The position numbers were made by a program, and so were the translations under genes. The notes beneath the pieces are model-generated. The model was not told where the DNA came from and did no database searches. It saw only the letters and a list, made by a program, of their open reading frames with translations. 64,000 bases of DNA. Origin: Halorubrum sp. JWXQ-INN 858 (GTDB lineage Archaea > Halobacteriota > Halobacteria > Halobacteriales > Haloferacaceae). The DNA is taken from NCBI RefSeq assembly GCF_009806985.1, contig NZ_WUAX01000016.1, positions 308,976 to 372,975 on the forward strand. The letters are read 5' to 3'. Below are positions 25,081 to 32,462 of the stretch, piece by piece (the stretch's first letter is position 1; each line of letters begins with the position of its first letter).

Positions 25081-25628
25081 CCGGCGGGCGCGTGCCGACG
25101 CGATCGGACGCGTCGGCGCGGGACGATCGCTCGCCGGAGCGGGACACCCGCCCGCCGACGGAGGCGGTCGTCGTCAGCGTCGTCGCCGGCGCGGTCGCGG
25201 TCGGGGCGGCCCTGATCGCCGCGCCGCTCGCTGGGGCCGTCGTCGGCCTCGGGGTCGCCGTGATCGCGGTCGGGACGACCCTGCTCGCGTCCGAGCGCGT
25301 CCTGCTGTGGGGGGCCGGGATCGGCGTGGTCGGGCTCGCGGCCGCGGGCTACACGGGGGCCCCGCCGGAGCCGCTGCTCGTCGTCGCCGTCGCGCTCGCG
25401 GTCGCGTGGGACGCCGCCGACCACGGGCTCTCGCTCGGCCGGCACGTCGGGCGGGGCGCTGGGGCCCGGCGGAACGTCGCCGTCCACGCGGGCAGTGCCG
25501 CCCTCGTCGGCGTCGTCGCCGTCGGCGTCGTCTACCTCGTCTACGCGCTCGCGGCCGGCGGCCAGCCCGTCACGGCGCTGGCGCTGCTGCTGCTCGGCGC
25601 GATCGCGCTGGCGTCGGCGTTTAAGTGA
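25077..25628 (+). CDS. Multi-helix membrane protein ending the DUF58 cluster
   Basis: The 183-residue product has a charged start (~30 residues) followed by about six hydrophobic helices (AVVVSVVAGAVAVGAALIAA through [18 protein letters not shown]). It has no conserved catalytic residues and matches the small integral membrane protein that closes this type of haloarchaeal cluster. The GTG start overlaps the stop of the DUF58 gene by the GTGA junction, so coupling is clear. The long upstream frame from 24102 is antisense-like filler over DUF58 coding sequence and is not part of this gene. Confidence 0.72.
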   Translation: MTGGRVPTRSDASARDDRSPERDTRPPTEAVVVSVVAGAVAVGAALIAAPLAGAVVGLGVAVIAVGTTLLASERVLLWGAGIGVVGLAAAGYTGAPPEPLLVVAVALAVAWDAADHGLSLGRHVGRGAGARRNVAVHAGSAALVGVVAVGVVYLVYALAAGGQPVTALALLLLGAIALASAFK

Positions 25629-25692
25629 GCGCTGGCGTCGGCCCGCCCTCCCGCGCGACATCTACATGGTGGCCGGGACGGAACGGGGGCCC

Positions 25693-27117
25693 ATGGACGA
25701 GCGCGACGAAGCCGCGGAGACGCCCGAGGCGGCAAGAGCTGCTGAGGCGACGGCAGCGACCGAGGCGGCGGCACACGCGGTCGCGGTCGACTGTCTGTCC
25801 GCGGGGATCGCGGCGGCACGCCCCGACCGCGCCGTCGCGGCGGCGCTCGCGGTCGACGACGGTGACCTCGTCGTCACGGACGTCGGCGGCGCGACGGCGC
25901 GGTACGACCTCGACGCGTACCGGGACGTGGTCGTGGTCGGCGGCGGCAACGCGGCCGGCGGGCTCGCGGCGGTCCTCGAGTCGACGCTCGGCGATCGGAT
26001 CGCCCGCGGGGCGGTCGTCACGGACGACGACGCGACGACGGGGGTCGTCGAGACCCTCCCCGGCGACCACCCGCTCCCGAGCGAACGGGGGGTCGCGGGC
26101 GCACGGCGGGTGCTCGAGATCGCGACGGCGGCCGACGAGGACGACCTCGTGATCGTCGCGATCACGGGCGGGGCGAGCGCGCTGCTTGCGGCCCCGGCGG
26201 AGCCCCCGTCGCTGGCGGACCTCCGGGCGGTCACCGAGGCCCTGCTGGCGTCGGGGGCGACGATCGACGAGATCAACGCCGTCAGGAAACACTGCTCGGC
26301 GACGAAGGGCGGGCGGCTCGCTCGGGCCGCCGCGCCCGCGACGGTCGTGACGCTCGCGGTGAGCGACGTCGTCGGCGACGACCCGAGCGTGATCGGGAGC
26401 GGCCCGACCGTCCCGGACCCGACGACGTACGCCGACGCGCTCGACGTGGTCCGACGCTACGGCCTCGCGGTTCCGCCGGCCGTCCGCGACCACCTCCGCG
26501 CCGGCGACGCGGGCGAGCGCCCCGAGACGCCGACGGCGGACGATCCGGCCTTCGACCGGACGAGCGTCCACGTCCTCGCGAGCGGGCGGACCGCGCTCGC
26601 GGCGGCCGCCGACGCCGCCGCCGAACGGGGGTACGACCCGGTCGTCCTCGCCGCCGGCGTGCGCGGCGAGGCCCGGGAGTCCGCGCTCACCCACGTCGCC
26701 GTCGCCGAGGAGTGTCGCGAGACGGGGTCGCCGGCCGCCCCGCCGACCGTACTCCTCTCGGGCGGGGAGACGACGGTGACGCTTCGCGATCAGGGCGGGA
26801 CGACCGAGGAGTGCGAGAGCGCGACTGCGGGGCGCGGCGGGCCGAACCAGGAGTTCGCGCTGAGCGCCGGGCTCGCGCTGTCCGACGACGGGATCGCGGT
26901 CGCGAGCGTCGACACCGACGGGATCGACGGGCCGACCGACGCCGCCGGCGCGGTCGTCGACGCCGGGACCGTTCCGGACCGCGAGGGGCGCGACGCGCTC
27001 GACCGCAACGACGCGTACGGCGTTCTCGACGCGGCCGACGCCCTGATCCGGACCGGGCCGACGGGGACGAACGTCAACGACCTCCGTGTCATGGTCGTGA
27101 CGCCCGGGAGCGAGTGA
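25693..27117 (+). CDS. Glycerate 2-kinase (GckA/MOFRL type)
   Basis: It phosphorylates D-glycerate to 2-phosphoglycerate, feeding lower glycolysis. The N-terminal domain holds VVVVGGGNAAGGLAAVLE (~75), LPGDHPLP, the ITGGASALL motif (~155) and INAVRKHCSATKGGRL, all typical of the family. The C-terminal MOFRL domain has LLSGGETTV and GGPNQEFALSAGLAL, with DTDGIDGPTDAAGA near the end. Two starts are possible. ATG 25693 gives MDERDEAAETP, which resembles family N-termini, and ATG 25666 adds nine residues. TTTAAGT at 25620-25626, at the end of the upstream gene, may be its TATA box. An Ala/Glu-rich stretch (~10-30) is a lineage-specific insertion. Confidence 0.87.
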   Translation: MDERDEAAETPEAARAAEATAATEAAAHAVAVDCLSAGIAAARPDRAVAAALAVDDGDLVVTDVGGATARYDLDAYRDVVVVGGGNAAGGLAAVLESTLGDRIARGAVVTDDDATTGVVETLPGDHPLPSERGVAGARRVLEIATAADEDDLVIVAITGGASALLAAPAEPPSLADLRAVTEALLASGATIDEINAVRKHCSATKGGRLARAAAPATVVTLAVSDVVGDDPSVIGSGPTVPDPTTYADALDVVRRYGLAVPPAVRDHLRAGDAGERPETPTADDPAFDRTSVHVLASGRTALAAAADAAAERGYDPVVLAAGVRGEARESALTHVAVAEECRETGSPAAPPTVLLSGGETTVTLRDQGGTTEECESATAGRGGPNQEFALSAGLALSDDGIAVASVDTDGIDGPTDAAGAVVDAGTVPDREGRDALDRNDAYGVLDAADALIRTGPTGTNVNDLRVMVVTPGSE

Positions 27118-27162
27118 GCGCCCGAACATTCACGCACCCGAGCGCGCCGCCTTTTCGCACCG

Positions 27163-27245
27163 TCCGCCGCACCGATCGCCGCGCGAACCGTCCCACCGAT
27201 CGTCGCGCGGACCGCCGCACCGATCGCCGCACGGACCGCCGCGTC
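27163..27245. repeat. Imperfect repeats between glycerate kinase and the SDR gene
   Basis: Units of roughly 20 bp based on CCGCACCGATCGCCGC recur about four times with substitutions. The gap 27118-27282 shows no other feature. Confidence 0.7.
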
Positions 27246-27282
27246 CGGAAGGACGAAGTCTCCCCCGCCGCCTCGTGAGGGT

Positions 27283-28011
27283 ATGCCAGCCACAGTCGTG
27301 ACCGGCTCGTCGCGGGGCATCGGGGCGGCGATCGCCGAGCGGTTCGCCGAGGACGGCTACGACGTCGCGGTGAACTACCACACGAGCGAGGACGCCGCCG
27401 ACCAGGTCGCCGAGGCGGTGCGCGACCGGGGCCAGGAGGCGATCGTCGTCGGCGCGGACGTCTCGGACCCCGACGCCGCCGCCCGGCTCGTCGACGCCGC
27501 GGCCGACGCCTTCGGCGGCGTCGACCACGTCGTCAACAACGCCGGGATCGACCAGCACGTGTACACCGAATCCCTCGACCCCGCCGACTTCGACCGTGTC
27601 ATGGACGTCAACGTCAACTCCGCGTTCGCCGTGACGAAGGCCGCACTGCCGCATCTCCGGGCGTCGGCCGACGACCCGTCGGTGACGAACGTCTCGTCGA
27701 TCCTCGCACACACCGGCGCGCCGATCGAGTGCCACTACGCCGCCTCGAAGGGGGCGCTCCTCTCGTTGACCCGCAGCCACGCCGGCGACTTCGCGCCCGA
27801 CGTGCGCGTGAACGCGATCGCGCCCGGCCACGTCGAGACGGGGATGACCGCCGACCGGACGGCCGCGGAGAAACGCGAGGAGCTGGCGCGGATCCCCGTC
27901 GAGCGGTACGGCCAGCCCGCCGACATCGCCGACGCCGCCGCCTACCTCCGCGACGCGGCGTTCGTCACCGGCGAGACGCTGAACGTGAACGGCGGGGAGC
28001 TAATGGGGTGA
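27283..28011 (+). CDS. Short-chain dehydrogenase/reductase, FabG-like
   Basis: This NAD(P)-dependent oxidoreductase has a Rossmann fold. The cofactor loop is TGSSRGIG (residues 6-13), NNAG is at ~87, the catalytic Ser lies in NVSSILAH, and Tyr-X3-Lys is in HYAASKGAL (~150). The family C-terminus ETLNVNGGELMG is present. The 242-residue length is standard. FabG-like 3-oxoacyl-ACP reductase is the nearest label, but archaea lack typical fatty-acid synthesis and the substrate may be another 3-ketoacyl or polyol compound. No neighbouring gene specifies it. The last 35 bases of the gene are duplicated in tandem downstream. Confidence 0.87.
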   Translation: MPATVVTGSSRGIGAAIAERFAEDGYDVAVNYHTSEDAADQVAEAVRDRGQEAIVVGADVSDPDAAARLVDAAADAFGGVDHVVNNAGIDQHVYTESLDPADFDRVMDVNVNSAFAVTKAALPHLRASADDPSVTNVSSILAHTGAPIECHYAASKGALLSLTRSHAGDFAPDVRVNAIAPGHVETGMTADRTAAEKREELARIPVERYGQPADIADAAAYLRDAAFVTGETLNVNGGELMG

Positions 28012-28080
28012 CGCCGAACGCGAACGGCGGAGAACCGATGGGGTGACGCCGAACGCGAACGGCGGGGAGCCGATGGGGTG
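27976..28080. repeat. 35-bp tandem repeat whose first copy is the 3' end of the SDR gene
   Basis: Three 35-bp units run at 27976-28010, 28011-28045 and 28046-28080. The first encodes the gene's last residues, and the stop codon straddles the junction. The two extra copies also carry GAACGGCGG, GATGGGGTG and the TGA. Copies two and three differ from each other at only a couple of positions. Confidence 0.95.
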
Positions 28081-28094
28081 ATTCCCGCCGCCGC

Positions 28095-29249
28095 TCAGTA
28101 CGCGTCGAGCCCGGCCTCGATCCGGTCGAACCCCTCCTCGAGCCGGTCGACGGAGTTGGCGAAGGAGAGCCGCAGCCGGCCCGGAGCGGTGTCGCCGAAG
28201 CCGTCGCCGGGGGCGAGCACGACGCCGTGTTCCTCCAGCAGGAACGTCGCGATCGAGAGGCTGTCGTCGTCGATTCCGGGGTCTAAGAACGCGTAGAACG
28301 CGCCCTCCGGCCGCGGACACGAGAGGCCGTCGATCGCCGCGACGCGGTCGACGACGAGGTCGCGCCGGCGGTGGAACTCGCGGCGCATCTCCTCGAACGG
28401 CTCCCGCGGGCCGGTGAGCGCGGCGATCGCGGCGTGTTGGGCCACGCTGGAGGCGCAGGCGGTCGTCGACTCGCGGACCTTCGCGACCTCGTTTATGAGG
28501 TGTCGGTCGCCAGCCAGCCACCCCAGCCGCCAGCCGGTCATCGCGTACGCCTTCGAGCAGGAGCCGACGGTCAACACGTGTTCCGGGTGGCCGGTGTACG
28601 ACGCGATCCCCTCCGCGGGGCCGTCGTAGGTGAGCCCGAGGTACACCTCGTCGGCGATCACGTACGCGTCGTGGTCGGCGGCCGCCTCGACGACCGCCCG
28701 GCACGCCTCGGGGTCGAAGACGCGCCCGGTCGGGTTCGACGGCGTGGTGAGCACGACCGCCGCGGTGTCGTCCCCCATCGCCTCGATGAGCCGGTCGGCG
28801 TCGAGGTCGAACCCCGACGCGGCCGGCATCGGAACCTCCCGAAGCGTCCCGTCCGCGAGCGTCGCCTGCGTCGCGTAGTTGGGCCACGTCGGCCCCGGGA
28901 CGAGCAGCTCCTCGCCGGGCGAGACGGTCGCGAGGACGGCGAGGTGGAGCGCCTCCATCCCGCCGACGGTGACGACGACCTCCTCGGGGTCGTGCGTGAC
29001 GCCGAACTCCGTGGCCATCGTGTCGCAGATCGCGCGACGACACGCCGGGAGCCCCGCGTTCGAGGTATAGTGCGTCGCGCCGCCCCGGGCGGCGCGTTCG
29101 GCGGCGTCGATGACGTGTTCCGGAGTGTCGAAGTCGGGCTCGCCGACCTCGAGCCGGACGAGGTCGCCGTCGTGTCGCTCCGCGAGGTCGAACATGACGC
29201 GGATGCTCGACCGTTCGGCTCGGCGGACGCGCTCCGTCGGGGTGGGCAT
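28095..29249 (-). CDS. Class I/II aminotransferase (PLP-dependent)
   Basis: This fold-type I aminotransferase of 384 residues has LEVGEPDFDTPEHV (~35), the conserved Asn in TTPSNPTGRVF (~170), Asp in VIADEVYLGLTYDG (~198), PLP-binding Lys in GSCSKAYAMTGWRLGW (~228) and the substrate Arg in PGRLRLSFANS (~357). It probably uses aspartate, aromatic or branched-chain amino acids with 2-oxoglutarate. The family is too broad to choose. The minus-strand TATA-like CTTTTGAAC (~29270-29279) is about 26 bases before the ATG. It is divergent from the cysteine-synthase-family gene. Confidence 0.88.
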   Translation of the reverse strand: MPTPTERVRRAERSSIRVMFDLAERHDGDLVRLEVGEPDFDTPEHVIDAAERAARGGATHYTSNAGLPACRRAICDTMATEFGVTHDPEEVVVTVGGMEALHLAVLATVSPGEELLVPGPTWPNYATQATLADGTLREVPMPAASGFDLDADRLIEAMGDDTAAVVLTTPSNPTGRVFDPEACRAVVEAAADHDAYVIADEVYLGLTYDGPAEGIASYTGHPEHVLTVGSCSKAYAMTGWRLGWLAGDRHLINEVAKVRESTTACASSVAQHAAIAALTGPREPFEEMRREFHRRRDLVVDRVAAIDGLSCPRPEGAFYAFLDPGIDDDSLSIATFLLEEHGVVLAPGDGFGDTAPGRLRLSFANSVDRLEEGFDRIEAGLDAY

Positions 29250-29340
29250 ACGCTACGGACGGCGATCCCGTTCAAAAGAGGTCGGATGCCGGAAATCGGC
29301 GTGGGGACGGCCAGGCGAGGGCGACACGGCGAGGGTGAGG

Positions 29341-29408
29341 CGAGACGCACGATACGGGACGAGACGCACGGTGCGGGACGGGGCGCACAGTGCGGGACGA
29401 GACGCGAC
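29341..29408. repeat. Short imperfect repeats upstream of the cysteine-synthase-family gene
   Basis: About three 20-bp units based on GAGACGCACGGTGCGGGAC precede the TATA-like TTTTTAATGG of the gene at 29446. Confidence 0.75.
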
Positions 29409-29409
29409 G

Positions 29410-29418
29410 TTTTTAATG
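29410..29418 (+). promoter_or_regulatory. TATA-like element of the cysteine-synthase-family gene
   Basis: TTTTTAATG lies about 32 bases before the ATG at 29446 and inside the longer upstream reading frame, which argues for the later start. Confidence 0.5.
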
Positions 29419-29445
29419 GCCCGGACGTGTTGGTTCGACCGACAA

Positions 29446-30411
29446 ATGAGCCTCCGAAACGCGGCCCCGACGACGCTCGACGCGGTCGGTGACTCGCCGA
29501 TGATCGACCTCCCCTCCGTCGTCGGCGACGACGACGCGTCCGTCCACGTGAAGTGGGAGGGCGGGAACCCGACCGGCAGCCTGAAAGACCGGATGGCGCT
29601 CGCGATGGTCGAGGCCGCCCGGGAGCGCGGGGACCTCGAGCCGGGCGAGCCCGTCGTCGAGTTCACCGGCGGCAGCACCGGATCGAGCCTCGCGTTCGTC
29701 TGTGCCGCGCTCGACCACCCGTTCTCGGTCGTCACCGCGGACTGCGTCGCCGACGAGAAGATCGCGTCGATGCGCGCGCTCGGCGCGCGCGTCGAGGTGG
29801 TCGAGACCCCGAACGGGGCCCCTTACGACGGGCTCTTCGACGACCTCCGCGCCGAGGCGGACCGGATCGCCGAGGAGACGGGCGCGTACTTCACCAACCA
29901 GTTCGAGAACGCGGACCAGCTCGACGGCTACCGCGAGCTCGGCGCGGAGATCCTCGCCCAGCGCCCTGACGTCGACGAGTTCGTGATGACCGTCGGCACC
30001 GGCGGCTGCGCGATGGGCACCGCGCGGGCCCTCCGCGCCGCCGACGCCGACGTCCGCGTCTCCGTCGTCGAGCCCGCCGAGTCGCCGGTGCTCACCGACG
30101 GGACGACCGGCGAGCACAGCGTACAGGGGACGGCGATCGTCGGCTCCCCGCCGCTCGTCGACCCCGACCTGTACGACCGCGTGTACACGATCCCCAACGC
30201 GGAGGGGATCGAGCGGGCCCGCGAGATCGCGACCGAGGAGGGGCTGCTCGTCGGGACGAGCACGGGGATGAACGTCGCCGCGGCGGCCCGCGCCGCCGCG
30301 GACCACGGCCCCGACGGGACCGTCGTCACGGTCGCCTGCGACACGGGCCTTAAATACCTCTCCGAGGGGCTCTACGACGGCCTCGAGGGGTCGACGTTCT
30401 GTCTCGTCTGA
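29446..30411 (+). CDS. Cysteine synthase family PLP enzyme
   Basis: This fold-type II PLP enzyme of 321 residues has its Schiff-base lysine in GGNPTGSLKDRMA (~44), substrate loop EFTGGSTGSSLA (~72-83), and phosphate-binding GTGGCAMGTARAL (~186) in place of the usual GTGGTxxG. It resembles O-acetylserine sulfhydrylase (CysK) and cystathionine beta-synthase core proteins. The STGSS loop, rather than TSGNT, makes the exact substrate uncertain. The ATG at 29446 begins MSLRNAAPTTLDAVGDSP, matching the family start. It is divergent from the aminotransferase. Confidence 0.83.
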   Translation: MSLRNAAPTTLDAVGDSPMIDLPSVVGDDDASVHVKWEGGNPTGSLKDRMALAMVEAARERGDLEPGEPVVEFTGGSTGSSLAFVCAALDHPFSVVTADCVADEKIASMRALGARVEVVETPNGAPYDGLFDDLRAEADRIAEETGAYFTNQFENADQLDGYRELGAEILAQRPDVDEFVMTVGTGGCAMGTARALRAADADVRVSVVEPAESPVLTDGTTGEHSVQGTAIVGSPPLVDPDLYDRVYTIPNAEGIERAREIATEEGLLVGTSTGMNVAAAARAAADHGPDGTVVTVACDTGLKYLSEGLYDGLEGSTFCLV

Positions 30412-30475
30412 GCACGACGAGGCGGGCTCGCCGACGAGACGGGCTCGCGCGGCCTCGAGCGGGATCGCCGGCCGG

Positions 30476-30787
30476 CTACGAGCGGTCGCCGAGCGACCGC
30501 TGCACCGCGCCGTCGCCGCCGCGGAGCCGACGGCGGCGCTTGTCGTAGGCGGCCTCGAGCTTCGCGTTGGTCGCCCGCGAGACGAGGTAGAGGTCGACCT
30601 CGCCGTCGTCGTTCGGGTGGGCGCTCGCCACCCACACGTGGCCGTCGCCGGTCGAGAGGTCGGCTGCCCAGCGCTCGGCGGCGGCGCGGCTCCCGAACGC
30701 GTGGCGGGGCCCGCCCTCGAAGACGAGCCGCCCGACCTTCGCGTTCCGCTTGCGTGCGGACGGTTTCACGGCGACGACGACGCTCAC
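30476..30787 (-). CDS. Small basic haloarchaeal protein of unknown function
   Basis: The 103-residue frame starts at a GTG (VSVVVAVKPSARKRNAKVGR) with the TATA-like minus-strand ATTTTTAAG (~30811-30819) about 28 bases upstream, so the mRNA should be leaderless. Features are a beta strand start, a GGPRHAFGSRAAAERWAADL helix, a strand pair (HVWVASAHPNDDGEVDLYLV) and an Arg-rich C-terminal helix. Its basic nature is unusual in a haloarchaeon and suggests nucleic-acid contact, but this is inference. The frame stays open upstream to 31327 only as antisense of the next gene. Confidence 0.7.
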   Translation of the reverse strand: MSVVVAVKPSARKRNAKVGRLVFEGGPRHAFGSRAAAERWAADLSTGDGHVWVASAHPNDDGEVDLYLVSRATNAKLEAAYDKRRRRLRGGDGAVQRSLGDRS

Positions 30788-30845
30788 GCGTGACGTTCGG
30801 GCGTCATCGCTTAAAAATCCCGTCGGACGCCCCGCGTCCGCCGCG

Positions 30846-30853
30846 CCCTTTAA
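30846..30853 (+). promoter_or_regulatory. TATA-like element of the EEP gene
   Basis: CCTTTAAC-like sequence is about 30 bases before the ATG at 30880 and faces away from the minus-strand TATA of the small basic gene, giving a compact divergent promoter. Confidence 0.5.
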
Positions 30854-30879
30854 CAGGGCGCGCACCGAGACGACGAACG

Positions 30880-31899
30880 ATGACACGGCTCCGGGCGATG
30901 AGCTACAACGTTCGCTACGACAACCGGAACGACCACCACGACGCCTGGTACGTGCGTCGCGACGGCGTGGCGGACCTCGTCCGGTTCCACCGCCCCGACG
31001 TCGTCGGGTTCCAGGAGCCGCTCGCCGAGCAGCGGGAGGACCTGGGCGACCGTCTCCCGGGCTACGAGTTCGTGGGCCGCGGGCGTCGGGGCGACGGCGA
31101 GGGAGAGGGTTGTCCGGTCGCGGTCCGAACGGACCGGTGGGACGTCGTCGACGACGGAACGTTCTGGCTCTCGGAGACGCCCGCGGAGCCGTCGACCGCG
31201 TGGGACGCCTCCTACCCGCGGATCGCCACCTGGGCACGCCTGACGCTGCGGCGCGACGGGACGGACGACGCTTCGATCGGCGGGATCGACGACGGCCCGG
31301 CCGACGACGACCCCGCCGATGGGGCATCGACCGACACCTCGTTGATCGTGATGAACACCCACCTCGACCACGTCGGCGTCAGGGCTCGGCGCGAGTCCGC
31401 GCGGCTACTCCGTGACCGGGCCGCCGACCTCGCCACGATCGCGGGCCCGGAAGGAGGTGCGAAAGGGGGCGAGTCCGGAGCACGAGCGCAGGCGCGCACA
31501 CCGGTCGTCCTCGTCGGCGACTTCAACTGTACGCCCGGCTCGGAACCCCACCGGATCCTGACGGCGCTCGACGGGACGGACGCGGGCCGAGACGGGACGG
31601 ACGCGGGCCGAGACGAGACGGACGAGGATCGAGACGGGACGGACGCGGGCCGAGACGAGACGGACGAGGATCGAGACGGCGGGGCAGCCCTCCGCGACGC
31701 CGCCCGCGACGCGACCGTGCGTCACGGCCCCGCGACGAGCCTCACCGACTTCGCAAACCTGATCGACGGGCGGCGGATCGATCACGTCCTCGTCTCCCCG
31801 GCCGTCGACGTCGAGGCGTTCGCGACGCTCGCCGACCGCGACGACCGCGGACGCTACCCGTCCGACCACCTCCCCGTGCTCGCCCGGCTCTCGCTGTGA
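30880..31899 (+). CDS. Endonuclease/exonuclease/phosphatase family protein with repeat insertion
   Basis: DNase I-like fold of 339 residues. MSYNVRYDN (~7) is the first strand, VVGFQEPLAEQ carries the metal-binding Glu (~50), MNTHLDHVGVRARRES (~158) holds the catalytic His region, VVLVGDFNCTPGSEP (~210) the Asp-x-Asn pair, and DHVLVSP with YPSDHLPVLARL the C-terminal Asp-His. All catalytic residues are intact, so it is a metal-dependent phosphodiesterase. DNA, RNA or small phosphoesters are possible substrates. Between strands (residues ~230-265) sits a 35-residue insertion of five seven-residue units (DGTDAGR/DETDEDR) from a 21-bp tandem repeat. A second ATG at 30898 is possible. Confidence 0.85.
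   Translation: MTRLRAMSYNVRYDNRNDHHDAWYVRRDGVADLVRFHRPDVVGFQEPLAEQREDLGDRLPGYEFVGRGRRGDGEGEGCPVAVRTDRWDVVDDGTFWLSETPAEPSTAWDASYPRIATWARLTLRRDGTDDASIGGIDDGPADDDPADGASTDTSLIVMNTHLDHVGVRARRESARLLRDRAADLATIAGPEGGAKGGESGARAQARTPVVLVGDFNCTPGSEPHRILTALDGTDAGRDGTDAGRDETDEDRDGTDAGRDETDEDRDGGAALRDAARDATVRHGPATSLTDFANLIDGRRIDHVLVSPAVDVEAFATLADRDDRGRYPSDHLPVLARLSL
31570..31674. repeat. 21-bp in-frame tandem repeat, five copies, in the EEP gene
   Basis: Five exact-length units of 21 bp, of two alternating subtypes, encode acidic heptads within the protein. The alternation suggests a secondary duplication of a two-unit block. Confidence 0.93.
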
Positions 31900-31933
31900 G
31901 CGTTTGAAACGTCCCACGTACCGAGCCACGGCG

Positions 31934-31942
31934 CTTTTTAAG
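31934..31942 (+). promoter_or_regulatory. TATA box of the VOC gene
   Basis: CTTTTTAAG is centred about 29 bases before the ATG at 31967, giving a leaderless start. Confidence 0.6.
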
Positions 31943-31966
31943 TCGGTGCCGAACGACGGGACGCCC

Positions 31967-32317
31967 ATGTCCGGGATCGTCTTCTTCGCGACCGAGAACC
32001 GCGAGGCCGTCGTCGACTTCTACACGGGGCCGATGGGAGCCGAGGTGTGGCTCGAACAGCCCGACTGCACGATACTCCGCCACGACAACCTCCTGTTCGG
32101 CTTCTGTTCGCGCGACCGAACCGACGACTGCGGGATCGTCACGTTCGTCTACCCCGATCGCGGCGGCGTCGACGCCGCACACGACCGCCTCGGCGACGCC
32201 GCTCGCGAGGAGCCGCACGAGAATCCGACGTACGACATCTATCAGTTCTTCGCGATCGACCCCGACGGCCGGACCGTCGAGTGCCAGGCGTTCCTCGACG
32301 ACGCCGTCGATCTATAA
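31967..32317 (+). CDS. Glyoxalase/VOC superfamily protein
   Basis: This 116-residue protein is one complete VOC module: FFATENREAVVDFYTGPMGAEVWLEQ (first beta-alpha-beta with the FY pair) and FFAIDPDGRTVECQAFLDD (the second, with the C-terminal metal-ligand Glu in VECQ). A dimer would form the active site. The substrate cannot be told; glyoxalase, extradiol dioxygenase and antibiotic-binding folds share the signature. The frame extends upstream to 31904 but the TATA box fixes the ATG at 31967. Confidence 0.82.
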   Translation: MSGIVFFATENREAVVDFYTGPMGAEVWLEQPDCTILRHDNLLFGFCSRDRTDDCGIVTFVYPDRGGVDAAHDRLGDAAREEPHENPTYDIYQFFAIDPDGRTVECQAFLDDAVDL

Positions 32318-32384
32318 CGTCCGACGGGGACGGTGCCGTCGACGTGTAAAGTCCGACGGAGACGGCGCGGAGTCGACCCCGACC

Positions 32385-32462
32385 GTCACTCCCGGGCGGG
32401 CAGCCGGACAGTCACTCCCGGGCGGGCAGCCGGACAGTCACTCCCGGGCTGGCAGCCGGACC
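32385..32462. repeat. 26-bp tandem repeat whose last copy is the 3' end of the second kinase gene
   Basis: Units begin at 32385, 32411 and 32437. Read on the minus strand each encodes VRLPARE and a TGA stop, identical to the end of the kinase gene; the two outer copies are therefore duplicated gene ends lying beyond the stop. A looser duplication (GTCCGACGG-containing, about 32322-32364) lies next to it. Confidence 0.93.
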
